Assembly: GCA_964019055.1 (NCBI GenBank)
Contig: CAXHSA010000039.1
Coordinates: 1 to 64,000 of the forward strand
From: Anthopleura xanthogrammica
Taxonomy: Eukaryota; Cnidaria; Anthozoa; Actiniaria; Actiniidae
Reading direction: 5' to 3'
DNA length: 64,000 nt
Both the position numbers and the translations under genes were made by a program. This document shows positions 25,614 through 36,249 of the stretch, piece after piece. Below the pieces are notes generated by a model that was given only the letters and a program-made list of their open reading frames with translations, did not search any database and was not told the DNA's origin. Positions within the stretch are counted from its first letter, which is position 1, and each line of letters opens with the position of its first letter.

Positions 25614-26093
25614 TTCAAGCCTTGATTAGGAAAACCAATACTTTTTGTTTGAAAAACGTGTTTCAAAAAGACAGAAGCTATAATAATAATTATTTGAAAT
25701 AAAGGAACCTTATATAATCAGAGTTGTTTTTCAGCTGAAGTCTTCCAAAGAAGTAGATTGCTTGAGTACCAAATTGGTTGAATTGATGTATAATTTGAGG
25801 CTTTATTAAGTATCTGACGCGCGTGGGGAAGCTTTTCCCGCCTAAAACTCAAATGAACAAGAAGAAAATGAGGGACATTATATTAAAACAACAAAAGATA
25901 TCTCCAACACATATACTCAACATGGCCTCACTTTAATCCAAATTTGTTTGTCTAAAACCTTTATTAATGATTTTCTTTACTTACTTGGCCATACGATAGG
26001 TATAAAATGACCAAAAGACTTTGGTAATATCATGCATAATTCTAAGTTTTAAGAAAAATTACTTGACAAAGAACTAAAAAAGTCGAAGGTTTT

Positions 26094-26106
26094 CATCCGC
26101 CATTTT
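26094..26106 (-). promoter_or_regulatory. YY1-like motif upstream of the candidate transposase (minus strand)
   Basis: The minus strand reads CAAAATGGCGGATG, sharing the ten bases ATGGCGGATG with the motif at 19941-19950. It lies about 550 bp upstream of the chosen start codon and in the direction of the gene, so it could mark the promoter. Its own ATG opens only nine codons. Confidence 0.4.
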
Positions 26107-26246
26107 GAATTTGTACAAATTTTTCCCCTAGGGGTGGTAAGAGAAAGATAAAAAAGGCCAAACTAAATACAGATTGAACACCCCCTCCGGTCCCCCCGTA
26201 GGGAAATTTTGACTACTCGGTTCCAGTCTCCTTTAGGCAAGTGAAG

Positions 26247-26259
26247 CAAAATGGCGGAC
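26247..26259 (+). promoter_or_regulatory. Third ATGGCGGA motif, plus strand
   Basis: GCAAAATGGCGGACG, a third copy of the ATGGCGGA word within the element, here directed toward the right end. The ATG opens a 24-residue frame (26251-26325) beginning MADDPNMSIGAKEIRKWG. It has a good start context but no evident continuation, so I treat it as a motif and not a gene. Confidence 0.3.
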
Positions 26260-26406
26260 GATCCAAATATGAGTATTGGAGCAAAGGAAATTCGCAAATG
26301 GGGAGCATTAGGTCACATCAGATGATTAAAAATTTTCAATTACCTACGAGAAGGGATGTTCTTCTTCACATAATTGCTTTTTAACTTGGTCCAGATACCT
26401 TTTCTT

Positions 26407-26432
26407 TCGAGCAATTAGAAGAAATTGCTCGA
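26407..26432. repeat. Short perfect hairpin in the right end
   Basis: TCGAGCAATT and AATTGCTCGA are perfect 10-base arms around a 6-base loop (AGAAGA). It lies in the non-coding 5' part of the element. Function unknown; it could be a subterminal binding site. Confidence 0.6.
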
Positions 26433-26652
26433 TAACTATGCAGTTTATCGAAACTTCCGAATTTGTTCTTCATTCTGGCTTGATTTTTTGTCTTGGTATC
26501 AGCCTTAAAAGGCAATTTTGGATCGACTTATCACATATCAACACATTAAAAAAGACTAAGGTACATTTAAATGTGCTTTAGGTTTCCCCATTTTGTTTTG
26601 AATGTAACCCTGTTTTTAGCAATTATTATTCAGAATTTAAAAATAGGAGTTG

Positions 26653-26666
26653 GTTGCTATGGCAAC
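26653..26666. promoter_or_regulatory. RFX-type X-box
   Basis: GTTGCTATGGCAAC is an almost perfect inverted repeat. It fits the animal X-box consensus bound by RFX factors (GTNRCC, short spacer, RGYAAC) except for one base in the left half. It lies about 140 bp inside the right end, upstream of the gene. Binding is inferred. Confidence 0.45.
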
Positions 26667-26789
26667 GAAATTGTACGAAAGACTTTATACACATGCAATT
26701 ATAATGTGTCATTATTATTTTCAATATCTATTGATCTGTTCGAGTCTAAAGAAGAAAAATAAATTTTAGCCTCGTTTTCATGCTGGAGT

Positions 26790-26809
26790 CAGGCCTTAAC
26801 ACACCTGAG
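26790..26809 (-). repeat. Right terminal inverted repeat of the transposon
   Basis: CAGGCCTTAACACACCTGAG, the exact reverse complement of the left end. The satellite resumes at the next base. This end is 1.24 kb upstream of the start codon of the element's gene, so it is the 5' side of the transcription unit. Confidence 0.93.
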
Positions 26810-26811
26810 TG
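26810..26811. other. Probable 2-bp target-site duplication (TG), right copy
   Basis: Partner of the TG at 19862-19863. Removing the element and one TG restores a perfect 329-bp monomer. Confidence 0.65.
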
Positions 26812-29800
26812 GTCCAAACACGACGTTTTCACTGCTAAACGCACCCTTTGGCCGAGAAAAGCACATTTTCGGTGTCCAAAACACTGTTTTGCTGGGAAAA
26901 AAACCTTTTTAGCCCCAAAAACTGAAAAATGGCTATTTTGGCTCTCAAAACCAGGTTTTTCGCTGACGGCGTGACCGGTTGGCTGAAACCCCCACTTTTT
27001 GCTCCTGAAAATACCTCTTGAGATAAAAACACGACTTTTTGGCGAAAAAAAATGGGCTTTTGGCTGAGAATAGGTGCTTTTTGGTCAAAAAAACTGTTTT
27101 TTGCTGACCAAATTGGAATTTTGCTGAGAATTTTCTCTTGGTCCAAACACGACGTTTTCACTGCTAAACGCACCCTTTGCCCGAGAAAAGCACATTTTCG
27201 GTGTCCAAAACACTGTTTTGCTGGGAAAAAAACCTTTTTAGCCCCAAAAACTGAAAAATGGCTATTTTGGCTCTCAAAACCAGGTTTTTCGCTGACGGCG
27301 TGACCGGTTGGCTGAAACCCCCACTTTTTGCTCCTGAAAATACCTCTTGAGATAAAAACACGACTTTTTGGCGAAAAAAAATGGGCTTTTGGCTGAGAAT
27401 AGGTGCTCTTTGGTCAAAAAAACTGTTTTTTGCTGACCAAATTGGAATTTTGCTGAGAATTTTCTCTTGGTCCAAACACGACGTTTTCACTGCTAAACGC
27501 ACCCTTTGGCCGAGAAAAGCACATTTTCGGTGTCCAGAACACTGTTTTGCTGGGAAAAAAACCTTTTTAGCCCCAAAAACTGAAAAATGGCTATTTTGGC
27601 TCTCAAAACCAGGTTTTTCGCTGACGGCGTGACCGGTTGGCTGAAACCCCCACTTTTTGCTCCTGAAAATACCTCTTGAGATAAAAACACGACTTTTTGG
27701 CGAAAAAAAATGGGCTTTTGGCTGAGAATAGGTGCTTTTTGGTCAAAAAAACTGTTTTTTGCTGACCAAATTGGAATTTTGCTGAGAATTTTCTCTTGGT
27801 CCAAACACGACGTTTTCACTGCTAAACGCACCCTTTGGCCGAGAAAAGCACATTTTCGGTGTCCAAAACACTGTTTTGCTGGGAAAAAAACCTTTTTAGC
27901 CCCAAAAACTGAAAAATGGCTATTTTGGCTCTCAAAACCAGGTTTTTCGCTGACGGCGTGACCGGTTGGCTGAAACCCCCACTTTTTGCTCCTGAAAATA
28001 TCTCTTGAGATAAAAACACGACTTTTTGGCGAAAAAAAATGGGCTTTTGGCTGAGAATAGGTGCTTTTTGGTCAAAAAAACTGTTTTTTGCTGACCAAAT
28101 TGGAATTTTGCTGAGAATTTTCTCTTGGTCCAAACACGACGTTTTCACTGCTAAACGCACCCTTTGGCCGAGAAAAGCACATTTTCGGTGTCCAAAACAC
28201 TGTTTTGCTGGGAAAAAAACCTTTTTTGCCCCAAAAACTGAAAAATGGCTATTTTGGCTCTCAAAACCAGGTTTTTCGCTGACGGCGTGACCGGTTGGCT
28301 GAAACCCCCACTTTTTGCTCCTGAAAATACCTCTTGAGATAAAAACACGACTTTTTGGCGAAAAAAAATGGGCTTTTGGCTGAGAATAGGTGCTTTTTGG
28401 TCAAAAAAACTGTTTTTTGCTGACCAAATTGGAATTTTGCTGAGAATTTTCTCTTGGTCCAAACACGACGTTTTCACTGCTAAACGCACCCTTTGGCCGA
28501 GAAAAGCACATTTTCGGTGTCCAAAACACTGTTTTGCTGGGAAAAAAACCTTTTTAGCCCCAAAAACTGAAAAATGGCTATTTTGGCTCTCAAAACCAGG
28601 TTTTTCGCTGACGGCGTGACCGGTTGGCTGAAACCCCCACTTTTTGCTCCTGAAAATACCTCTTGAGATAAAAACACGACTTTTTGGCGAAAAAAAATGG
28701 GCTTTTGGCTGAGAATAGGTGCTTTTTGGTCAAAAAAACTGTTTTTTGCTGACCAAATTGGAATTTTGCTGAGAATTTTCTCTTGGTCCAAACACGACGT
28801 TTTCACTGCTAAACGCACCCTTTGGCCGAGAAAAGCACATTTTCGGTGTCCAAAACACTGTTTTGCTGGGAAAAAAACCTTTTTAGCCCCAAAAACTGAA
28901 AAATGGCTATTTTGGCTCTCAAAACCAGGTTTTTCGCTGACGGCGTGACCGGTTGGCTGAAACCCCCACTTTTTGCTCCTGAAAATACCTCTTGAGATAA
29001 AAACACGACTTTTTGGCGAAAAAAAATGGGCTTTTGGCTGAGAATAGGTGCTTTTTGGTCAAAAAAACTGTTTTTTGCTGACCAAATTGGAATTTTGCTG
29101 AGAATTTTCTCTTGGTCCAAACACGACGTTTTCACTGCTAAACGCACCCTTTGGCCGAGAAAAGCACATTTTCGGTGTCCAAAACACTGTTTTGCTGGGA
29201 AAAAAACCTTTTTAGCCCCAAAAACTGAAAAATGGCTATTTTGGCTCTCAAAACCAGGTTTTTCGCTGACGGCGTGACCGGTTGGCTGAAACCCCCACTT
29301 TTTGCTCCTGAAAATACCTCTTGAGATAAAAACACGACTTTTTGGCGAAAAAAAATGGGCTTTTGGCTGAGAATAGGTGCTTTTTGGTCAAAAAAACTGT
29401 TTTTTGCTGACCAAATTGGAATTTTGCTGAGAATTTTCTCTTGGTCCAAACACGACGTTTTCACTGCTAAACGCACCCTTTGGCCGAGAAAAGCACATTT
29501 TCGGTGTCCAAAACACTGTTTTGCTGGGAAAAAAACCTTTTTAGCCCCAAAAACTGAAAAATGGCTATTTTGGCTCTCAAAACCAGGTTTTTCGCTGACG
29601 GCGTGACCGGTTGGCTGAAACCCCCACTTTTTGCTCCTGAAAATACCTCTTGAGATAAAAACACGACTTTTTGGCGAAAAAAAATGGGCTTTTGGCTGAG
29701 AATAGGTGCTTTTTGGTCAAAAAAACTGTTTTTTGCTGACCAAATTGGAATTTTGCTGAGAATTTTCTCTTGGTCCAAACACGACGTTTTCACTGCTAAA

Positions 29801-32800
29801 CGCACCCTTTGGCCGAGAAAAGCACATTTTCGGTGTCCAAAACACTGTTTTGCTGGGAAAAAAACCTTTTTAGCCCCAAAAACTGAAAAATGGCTATTTT
29901 GGCTCTCAAAACCAGGTTTTTCGCTGACGGCGTGACCGGTTGGCTGAAACCCCCACTTTTTGCTCCTGAAAATACCTCTTGAGATAAAAACACGACTTTT
30001 TGGCGAAAAAAAATGGGCTTTTGGCTGAGAATAGGTGCTTTTTGGTCAAAAAAACTGTTTTTTGCTGACCAAATTGGAATTTTGCTGAGAATTTTCTCTT
30101 GGTCCAAACACGACGTTTTCACTGCTAAACGCACCCTTTGGCCGAGAAAAGCACATTTTCGGTGTCCAAAACACTGTTTTGCTGGGTAAAAAACCTTTTT
30201 AGCCCCAAAAACTGAAAAATGGCTATTTTGGCTCTCAAAACCAGGTTTTTCGCTGACGGCGTGACCGGTTGGCTGAAACCCCCACTTTTTGCTCCTGAAA
30301 ATACCTCTTGAGATAAAAACACGACTTTTTGGCGAAAAAAAATGGGCTTTTGGCTGAGAATAGGTGCTTTTTGGTCAAAAAAACTGTTTTTTGCTGACCA
30401 AATTGGAATTTTGCTGAGAATTTTCTCTTGGTCCAAACACGACGTTTTCACTGCTAAACGCACCCTTTGGCCGAGAAAAGCACATTTTCGGTGTCCAAAA
30501 CACTGTTTTGCTGGGAAAAAAACCTTTTTAGCCCCAAAAACTGAAAAATGGCTATTTTGGCTCTCAAAACCAGGTTTTTCGCTGACGGCGTGACCGGTTG
30601 GCTGAAACCCCCACTTTTTGCTCCTGAAAATACCTCTTGAGATAAAAACACGACTTTTTGGCGAAAAAAAATGGGCTTTTGGCTGAGAATAGGTGCTTTT
30701 TGGTCAAAAAAACTGTTTTTTGCTGACCAAATTGGAATTTTGCTGAGAATTTTCTCTTGGTCCAAACACGACGTTTTCACTGCTAAACGCACCCTTTGGC
30801 CGAGAAAAGCACATTTTCGGTGTCCAAAACACTGTTTTGCTGGGAAAAAAACCTTTTTAGCCCCAAAAACTGAAAAATGGCTATTTTGGCTCTCAAAACC
30901 AGGTTTTTCGCTGACGGCGTGACCGGTTGGCTGAAACCCCCACTTTTTGCTCCTGAAAATACCTCTTGAGATAAAAACACGACTTTTTGGCGAAAAAAAA
31001 TGGGCTTTTGGCTGAGAATAGGTGCTTTTTGGTCAAAAAAACTGTTTTTTGCTGACCAAATTGGAATTTTGCTGAGAATTTTCTCTTGGTCCAAACACGA
31101 CGTTTTCACTGCTAAACGCACCCTTTGGCCGAGAAAAGCACATTTTCGGTGTCCAAAACACTGTTTTGCTGGGAAAAAAACCTTTTTAGCCCCAAAAACT
31201 GAAAAATGGCTATTTTGGCTCTCAAAACCAGGTTTTTCGCTGACGGCGTGACCGGTTGGCTGAAACCCCCACTTTTTGCTCCTGAAAATACCTCTTGAGA
31301 TAAAAACACGACTTTTTGGCGAAAAAAAATGGGCTTTTGGCTGAGAATAGGTGCTTTTTGGTCAAAAAAACTGTTTTTTGCTGACCAAATTGGAATTTTG
31401 CTGAGAATTTTCTCTTGGTCCAAACACGACGTTTTCACTGCTAAACGCACCCTTTGGCCGAGAAAAGCACATTTTCGGTGTCCAAAACACTGTTTTGCTG
31501 GGAAAAAAACCTTTTTAGCCCCAAAAACTGAAAAATGGCTATTTTGGCTCTCAAAACCAGGTTTTTCGCTGACGGCGTGACCGGTTGGCTGAAACCCCCA
31601 CTTTTTGCTCCTGAAAATACCTCTTGAGATAAAAACACGACTTTTTGGCGAAAAAAAATGGGCTTTTGGCTGAGAATAGGTGCTTTTTGGTCAAAAAAAC
31701 TGTTTTTTGCTGACCAAATTGGAATTTTGCTGAGAATTTTCTCTTGGTCCAAACACGACGTTTTCACTGCTAAACGCACCCTTTGGCCGAGAAAAGCACA
31801 TTTTCGGTGTCCAAAACACTGTTTTGCTGGGAAAAAAACCTTTTTAGCCCCAAAAACTGAAAAATGGCTATTTTGGCTCTCAAAACCAGGTTTTTCGCTG
31901 ACGGCGTGACCGGTTGGCTGAAACCCCCACTTTTTGCTCCTGAAAATACCTCTTGAGATAAAAACACGACTTTTTGGCGAAAAAAAATGGGCTTTTGGCT
32001 GAGAATAGGTGCTTTTTGGTCAAAAAAACTGTTTTTTGCTGACCAAATTGGAATTTTGCTGAGAATTTTCTCTTGGTCCAAACACGACGTTTTCACTGCT
32101 AAACGCAGCCTTTGGCCGAGAAAAGCACATTTTCGGTGTCCAAAACACTGTTTTGCTGGGAAAAAAACCTTTTTAGCCCCAAAAACTGAAAAATGGCTAT
32201 TTTGGCTCTCAAAACCAGGTTTTTCGCTGACGGCGTGACCGGTTGGCTGAAACCCCCACTTTTTGCTCCTGAAAATACCTCTTGAGATAAAAACACGACT
32301 TTTTGGCGAAAAAAAATGGGCTTTTGGCTGAGAATAGGTGCTTTTTGGTCAAAAAAACTGTTTTTTGCTGACCAAATTGGAATTTTGCTGAGAATTTTCT
32401 CTTGGTCCAAACACGACGTTTTCACTGCTAAACGCACCCTTTGGCCGAGAAAAGCACATTTTCGGTGTCCAAAACACTGTTTTGCTGGGAAAAAAACCTT
32501 TTTAGCCCCAAAAACTGAAAAATGGCTATTTTGGCTCTCAAAACCAGGTTTTTCGCTGACGGCGTGACCGGTTGGCTGAAACCCCCACTTTTTGCTCCTG
32601 AAAATACCTCTTGAGATAAAAACACGACTTTTTGGCGAAAAAAAATGGGCTTTTGGCTGAGAATAGGTGCTTTTTGGTCAAAAAAACTGTTTTTTGCTGA
32701 CCAAATTGGAATTTTGCTGAGAATTTTCTCTTGGTCCAAACACGACGTTTTCACTGCTAAACGCACCCTTTGGCCGAGAAAAGCACATTTTCGGTGTCCA

Positions 32801-35800
32801 AAACACTGTTTTGCTGGGAAAAAAACCTTTTTAGCCCCAAAAACTGAAAAATGGCTATTTTGGCTCTCAAAACCAGGTTTTTCGCTGACGGCGTGACCGG
32901 TTGGCTGAAACCCCCACTTTTTGCTCCTGAAAATACCTCTTGAGATAAAAACACGACTTTTTGGCGAAAAAAAATGGGCTTTTGGCTGAGAATAGGTGCT
33001 TTTTGGTCAAAAAAACTGTTTTTTGCTGACCAAATTGGAATTTTGCTGAGAATTTTCTCTTGGTCCAAACACGACGTTTTCACTGCTAAACGCACCCTTT
33101 GGCCGAGAAAAGCACATTTTCGGTGTCCAAAACACTGTTTTGCTGGGAAAAAAACCTTTTTAGCCCCAAAAACTGAAAAATGGCTATTTTGGCTCTCAAA
33201 ACCAGGTTTTTCGCTGACGGCGTGACCGGTTGGCTGAAACCCCCACTTTTTGCTCCTGAAAATACCTCTTGAGATAAAAACACGACTTTTTGGCGAAAAA
33301 AAATGGGCTTTTGGCTGAGAATAGGTGCTTTTTGGTCAAAAAAACTGTTTTTTGCTGACCAAATTGGAATTTTGCTGAGAATTTTCTCTTGGTCCAAACA
33401 CGACGTTTTCACTGCTAAACGCACCCTTTGGCCGAGAAAAGCACATTTTCGGTGTCCAAAACACTGTTTTGCTGGGAAAAAAACCTTTTTAGCCCCAAAA
33501 ACTGAAAAATGGCTATTTTGGCTCTCAAAACCAGGTTTTTCGCTGACGGCGTGACCGGTTGGCTGAAACCCCCACTTTTTGCTCCTGAAAATACCTCTTG
33601 AGATAAAAACACGACTTTTTGGCGAAAAAAAATGGGCTTTTGGCTGAGAATAGGTGCTTTTTGGTCAAAAAAACTGTTTTTTGCTGACCAAATTGGAATT
33701 TTGCTGAGAATTTTCTCTTGGTCCAAACACGACGTTTTCACTGCTAAACGCACCCTTTGGCCGAGAAAAGCACATTTTCGGTGTCCAAAACACTGTTTTG
33801 CTGGGAAAAAAACCTTTTTAGCCCCAAAAACTGAAAAATGGCTATTTTGGCTCTCAAAACCAGGTTTTTCGCTGACGGCGTGACCGGTTGGCTGAAACCC
33901 CCACTTTTTGCTCCTGAAAATACCTCTTGAGATAAAAACACGACTTTTTGGCGAAAAAAAATGGGCTTTTGGCTGAGAATAGGTGCTTTTTGGTCAAAAA
34001 AACTGTTTTTTGCTGACCAAATTGGAATTTTGCTGAGAATTTTCTCTTGGTCCAAACACGACGTTTTCACTGCTAAACGCACCCTTTGGCCGAGAAAAGC
34101 ACATTTTCGGTGTCCAAAACACTGTTTTGCTGGGAAAAAAACCTTTTTAGCCCCAAAAACTGAAAAATGGCTATTTTGGCTCTCAAAACCAGGTTTTTCG
34201 CTGACGGCGTGACCGGTTGGCTGAAACCCCCACTTTTTGCTCCTGAAAATACCTCTTGAGATAAAAACACGACTTTTTGGCGAAAAAAAATGGGCTTTTG
34301 GCTGAGAATAGGTGCTTTTTGGTCAAAAAAACTGTTTTTTGCTGACCAAATTGGAATTTTGCTGAGAATTTTCTCTTGGTCCAAACACGACGTTTTCACT
34401 GCTAAACGCACCCTTTGGCCGAGAAAAGCACATTTTCGGTGTCCAAAACACTGTTTTGCTGGGAAAAAAACCTTTTTAGCCCCAAAAACTGAAAAATGGC
34501 TATTTTGGCTCTCAAAACCAGGTTTTTCGCTGACGGCGTGACCGGTTGGCTGAAACCCCCACTTTTTGCTCCTGAAAATACCTCTTGAGATAAAAACACG
34601 ACTTTTTGGCGAAAAAAAATGGGCTTTTGGCTGAGAATAGGTGCTTTTTGGTCAAAAAAACTGTTTTTTGCTGACCAAATTGGAATTTTGCTGAGAATTT
34701 TCTCTTGGTCCAAACACGACGTTTTCACTGCTAAACGCACCCTTTGGCCGAGAAAAGCACATTTTCGGTGTCCAAAACACTGTTTTGCTGGGAAAAAAAC
34801 CTTTTTAGCCCCAAAAACTGAAAAATGGCTATTTTGGCTCTCAAAACCAGGTTTTTCGCTGACGGCGTGACCGGTTGGCTGAAACCCCCACTTTTTGCTC
34901 CTGAAAATACCTCTTGAGATAAAAACACGACTTTTTGGCGAAAAAAAATGGGCTTTTGGCTGAGAATAGGTGCTTTTTGGTCAAAAAAACTGTTTTTTGC
35001 TGACCAAATTGGAATTTTGCTGAGAATTTTCTCTTGGTCCAAACACGACGTTTTCACTGCTAAACGCACCCTTTGGCTGAGAAAAGCACATTTTCGGTGT
35101 CCAAAACACTGTTTTGCTGGGAAAAAAACCTTTCAGCCCCAAAAACTGAAAAATGGCTATTTTGGCTCTCAAAACCAGGTTTTTCGCTGACGGCGTGACC
35201 GGTTGGCTGAAACCCCCACTTTTTGCTCCTGAAAATACCTCTTGAGATAAAAACACGACTTTTTGGCGAAAAAAAATGGGCTTTTGGCTGAGAATAGGTG
35301 CTTTTTGGTCAAAAAAACTGTTTTTTGCTGACCAAATTGGAATTTTGCTGAGAATTTTCTCTTGGTCCAAACACGACGTTTTCACTGCTAAACGCACCCT
35401 TTGGCCGAGAAAAGCACATTTTCGGTGTCCAAAACACTGTTTTGCTGGGAAAAAAACCTTTTTAGCCCCAAAAACTGAAAAATGGCTATTTTGGCTCTCA
35501 AAACCAGGTTTTTCGCTGACGGCGTGACCGGTTGGCTGAAACCCCCACTTTTTGCTCCTGAAAATACCTCTTGAGATAAAAACACGACTTTTTGGCGAAA
35601 AAAAATGGGCTTTTGGCTGAGAATAGGTGCTTTTTGGTCAAAAAAACTGTTTTTTGCTGACCAAATTGGAATTTTGCTGAGAATTTTCTCTTGGTCCAAA
35701 CACGACGTTTTCACTGCTAAACGCACCCTTTGGCCGAGAAAAGCACATTTTCGGTGTCCAAAACACTGTTTTGCTGGGAAAAAAACCTTTTTAGCCCCAA

Positions 35801-35933
35801 AAACTGAAAAATGGCTATTTTGGCTCTCAAAACCAGGTTTTTCGCTGACGGCGTGACCGGTTGGCTGAAACCCCCACTTTTTGCTCCTGAAAATACCTCT
35901 TGAGATAAAAACACGACTTTTTGGCGAAAAAAA

Positions 35934-36249
35934 ATGGGCTTTTGGCTGAGAATAGGTGCTTTTTGGTCAAAAAAACTGTTTTTTGCTGACCAAATTGGAA
36001 TTTTGCTGAGAATTTTCTCTTGGTCCAAACACGACGTTTTCACTGCTAAACGCACCCTTTGGCTGAGAAAAGCACATTTTCGGTGTCCAAAACACTGTTT
36101 TGCTGGTAAAAAAACCTTTCAGCCCCAAAAACTGAAAAATGGCTATTTTGGCTCTCAAAACCAGGTTTTTCGCTGACGGCGTGACCGGTTGGCTGAAACC
36201 CCCACTTTTTGCTCCTGGAGATAAAAACACGACTTTTTGGCGAAAAAAA
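35934..36249 (+). repeat. Shortened satellite monomer (316 bp)
   Basis: This copy lacks 13 bases at its end: GCTCCTGGAGATAAAA replaces GCTCCTGAAAATACCTCTTGAGATAAAA. The missing segment lies between the similar words TGAAAA and TTGAGA, which suggests slippage. It also carries GGCTGAG and CCTTTCAGCC, shared with the unit starting at 34948. Confidence 0.85.

Larger units (their letters stand above)
25614..26789. other. Right non-coding end of the transposon (upstream of the gene)
   Basis: About 1.18 kb between the start-codon palindrome and the right inverted repeat, presumably holding the promoter and 5' UTR of the minus-strand gene. It contains two ATGGCGGA motifs, an X-box, a 10-bp-arm hairpin, a palindrome CCCCTAGGGG (26125-26134) and a C-rich patch near 26181-26200. 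A 63-codon open frame at 26571-26762 has no coding character I trust. Confidence 0.65.
19864..26809 (-). mobile_element. TIR-bounded DNA transposon inserted in the satellite, apparently intact
   Basis: This 6946-bp non-satellite segment begins with CTCAGGTGTGTTAAGGCCTG and ends with its exact reverse complement, a perfect 20-bp terminal inverted repeat. The satellite reads up to ...CTCTTG on the left and restarts as TGGTCC... on the right. The uninterrupted monomer reads CTCTTGGTCC, so TG is present on both sides, as expected for a 2-bp target-site duplication. The interior holds one large spliced gene on the minus strand and about 1.6 kb and 1.2 kb of non-coding ends. Perfect inverted repeats and a gene without stops or frameshifts suggest a recent insertion. 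The short duplication argues against families with 8-bp duplications (hAT, KDZ). CACTA/EnSpm-like elements make 2-3 bp duplications, but their ends usually begin CAC, unlike here. Superfamily unassigned. Confidence 0.9.

Noticed and set aside
26251..26325. 24-residue plus-strand gene starting MADDPNMSIG
   Set aside because: The start context is good, but the frame stops after 24 residues with no convincing donor. Kept only as a motif.
26571..26762. 63-codon plus-strand frame near the right end of the element
   Set aside because: Short, AT-rich, no domain, and it spans the X-box. No splice partner seen.
19864..26809. Retrotransposon, or endogenous virus
   Set aside because: There are no long terminal repeats, poly(A) tail, reverse transcriptase or integrase motifs. 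The ends are inverted repeats and the gene has an intron.
19864..26809. KDZ or hAT element
   Set aside because: These make 8-bp target duplications. Only TG is shared here, and I saw no hallmark motifs of either in the protein.
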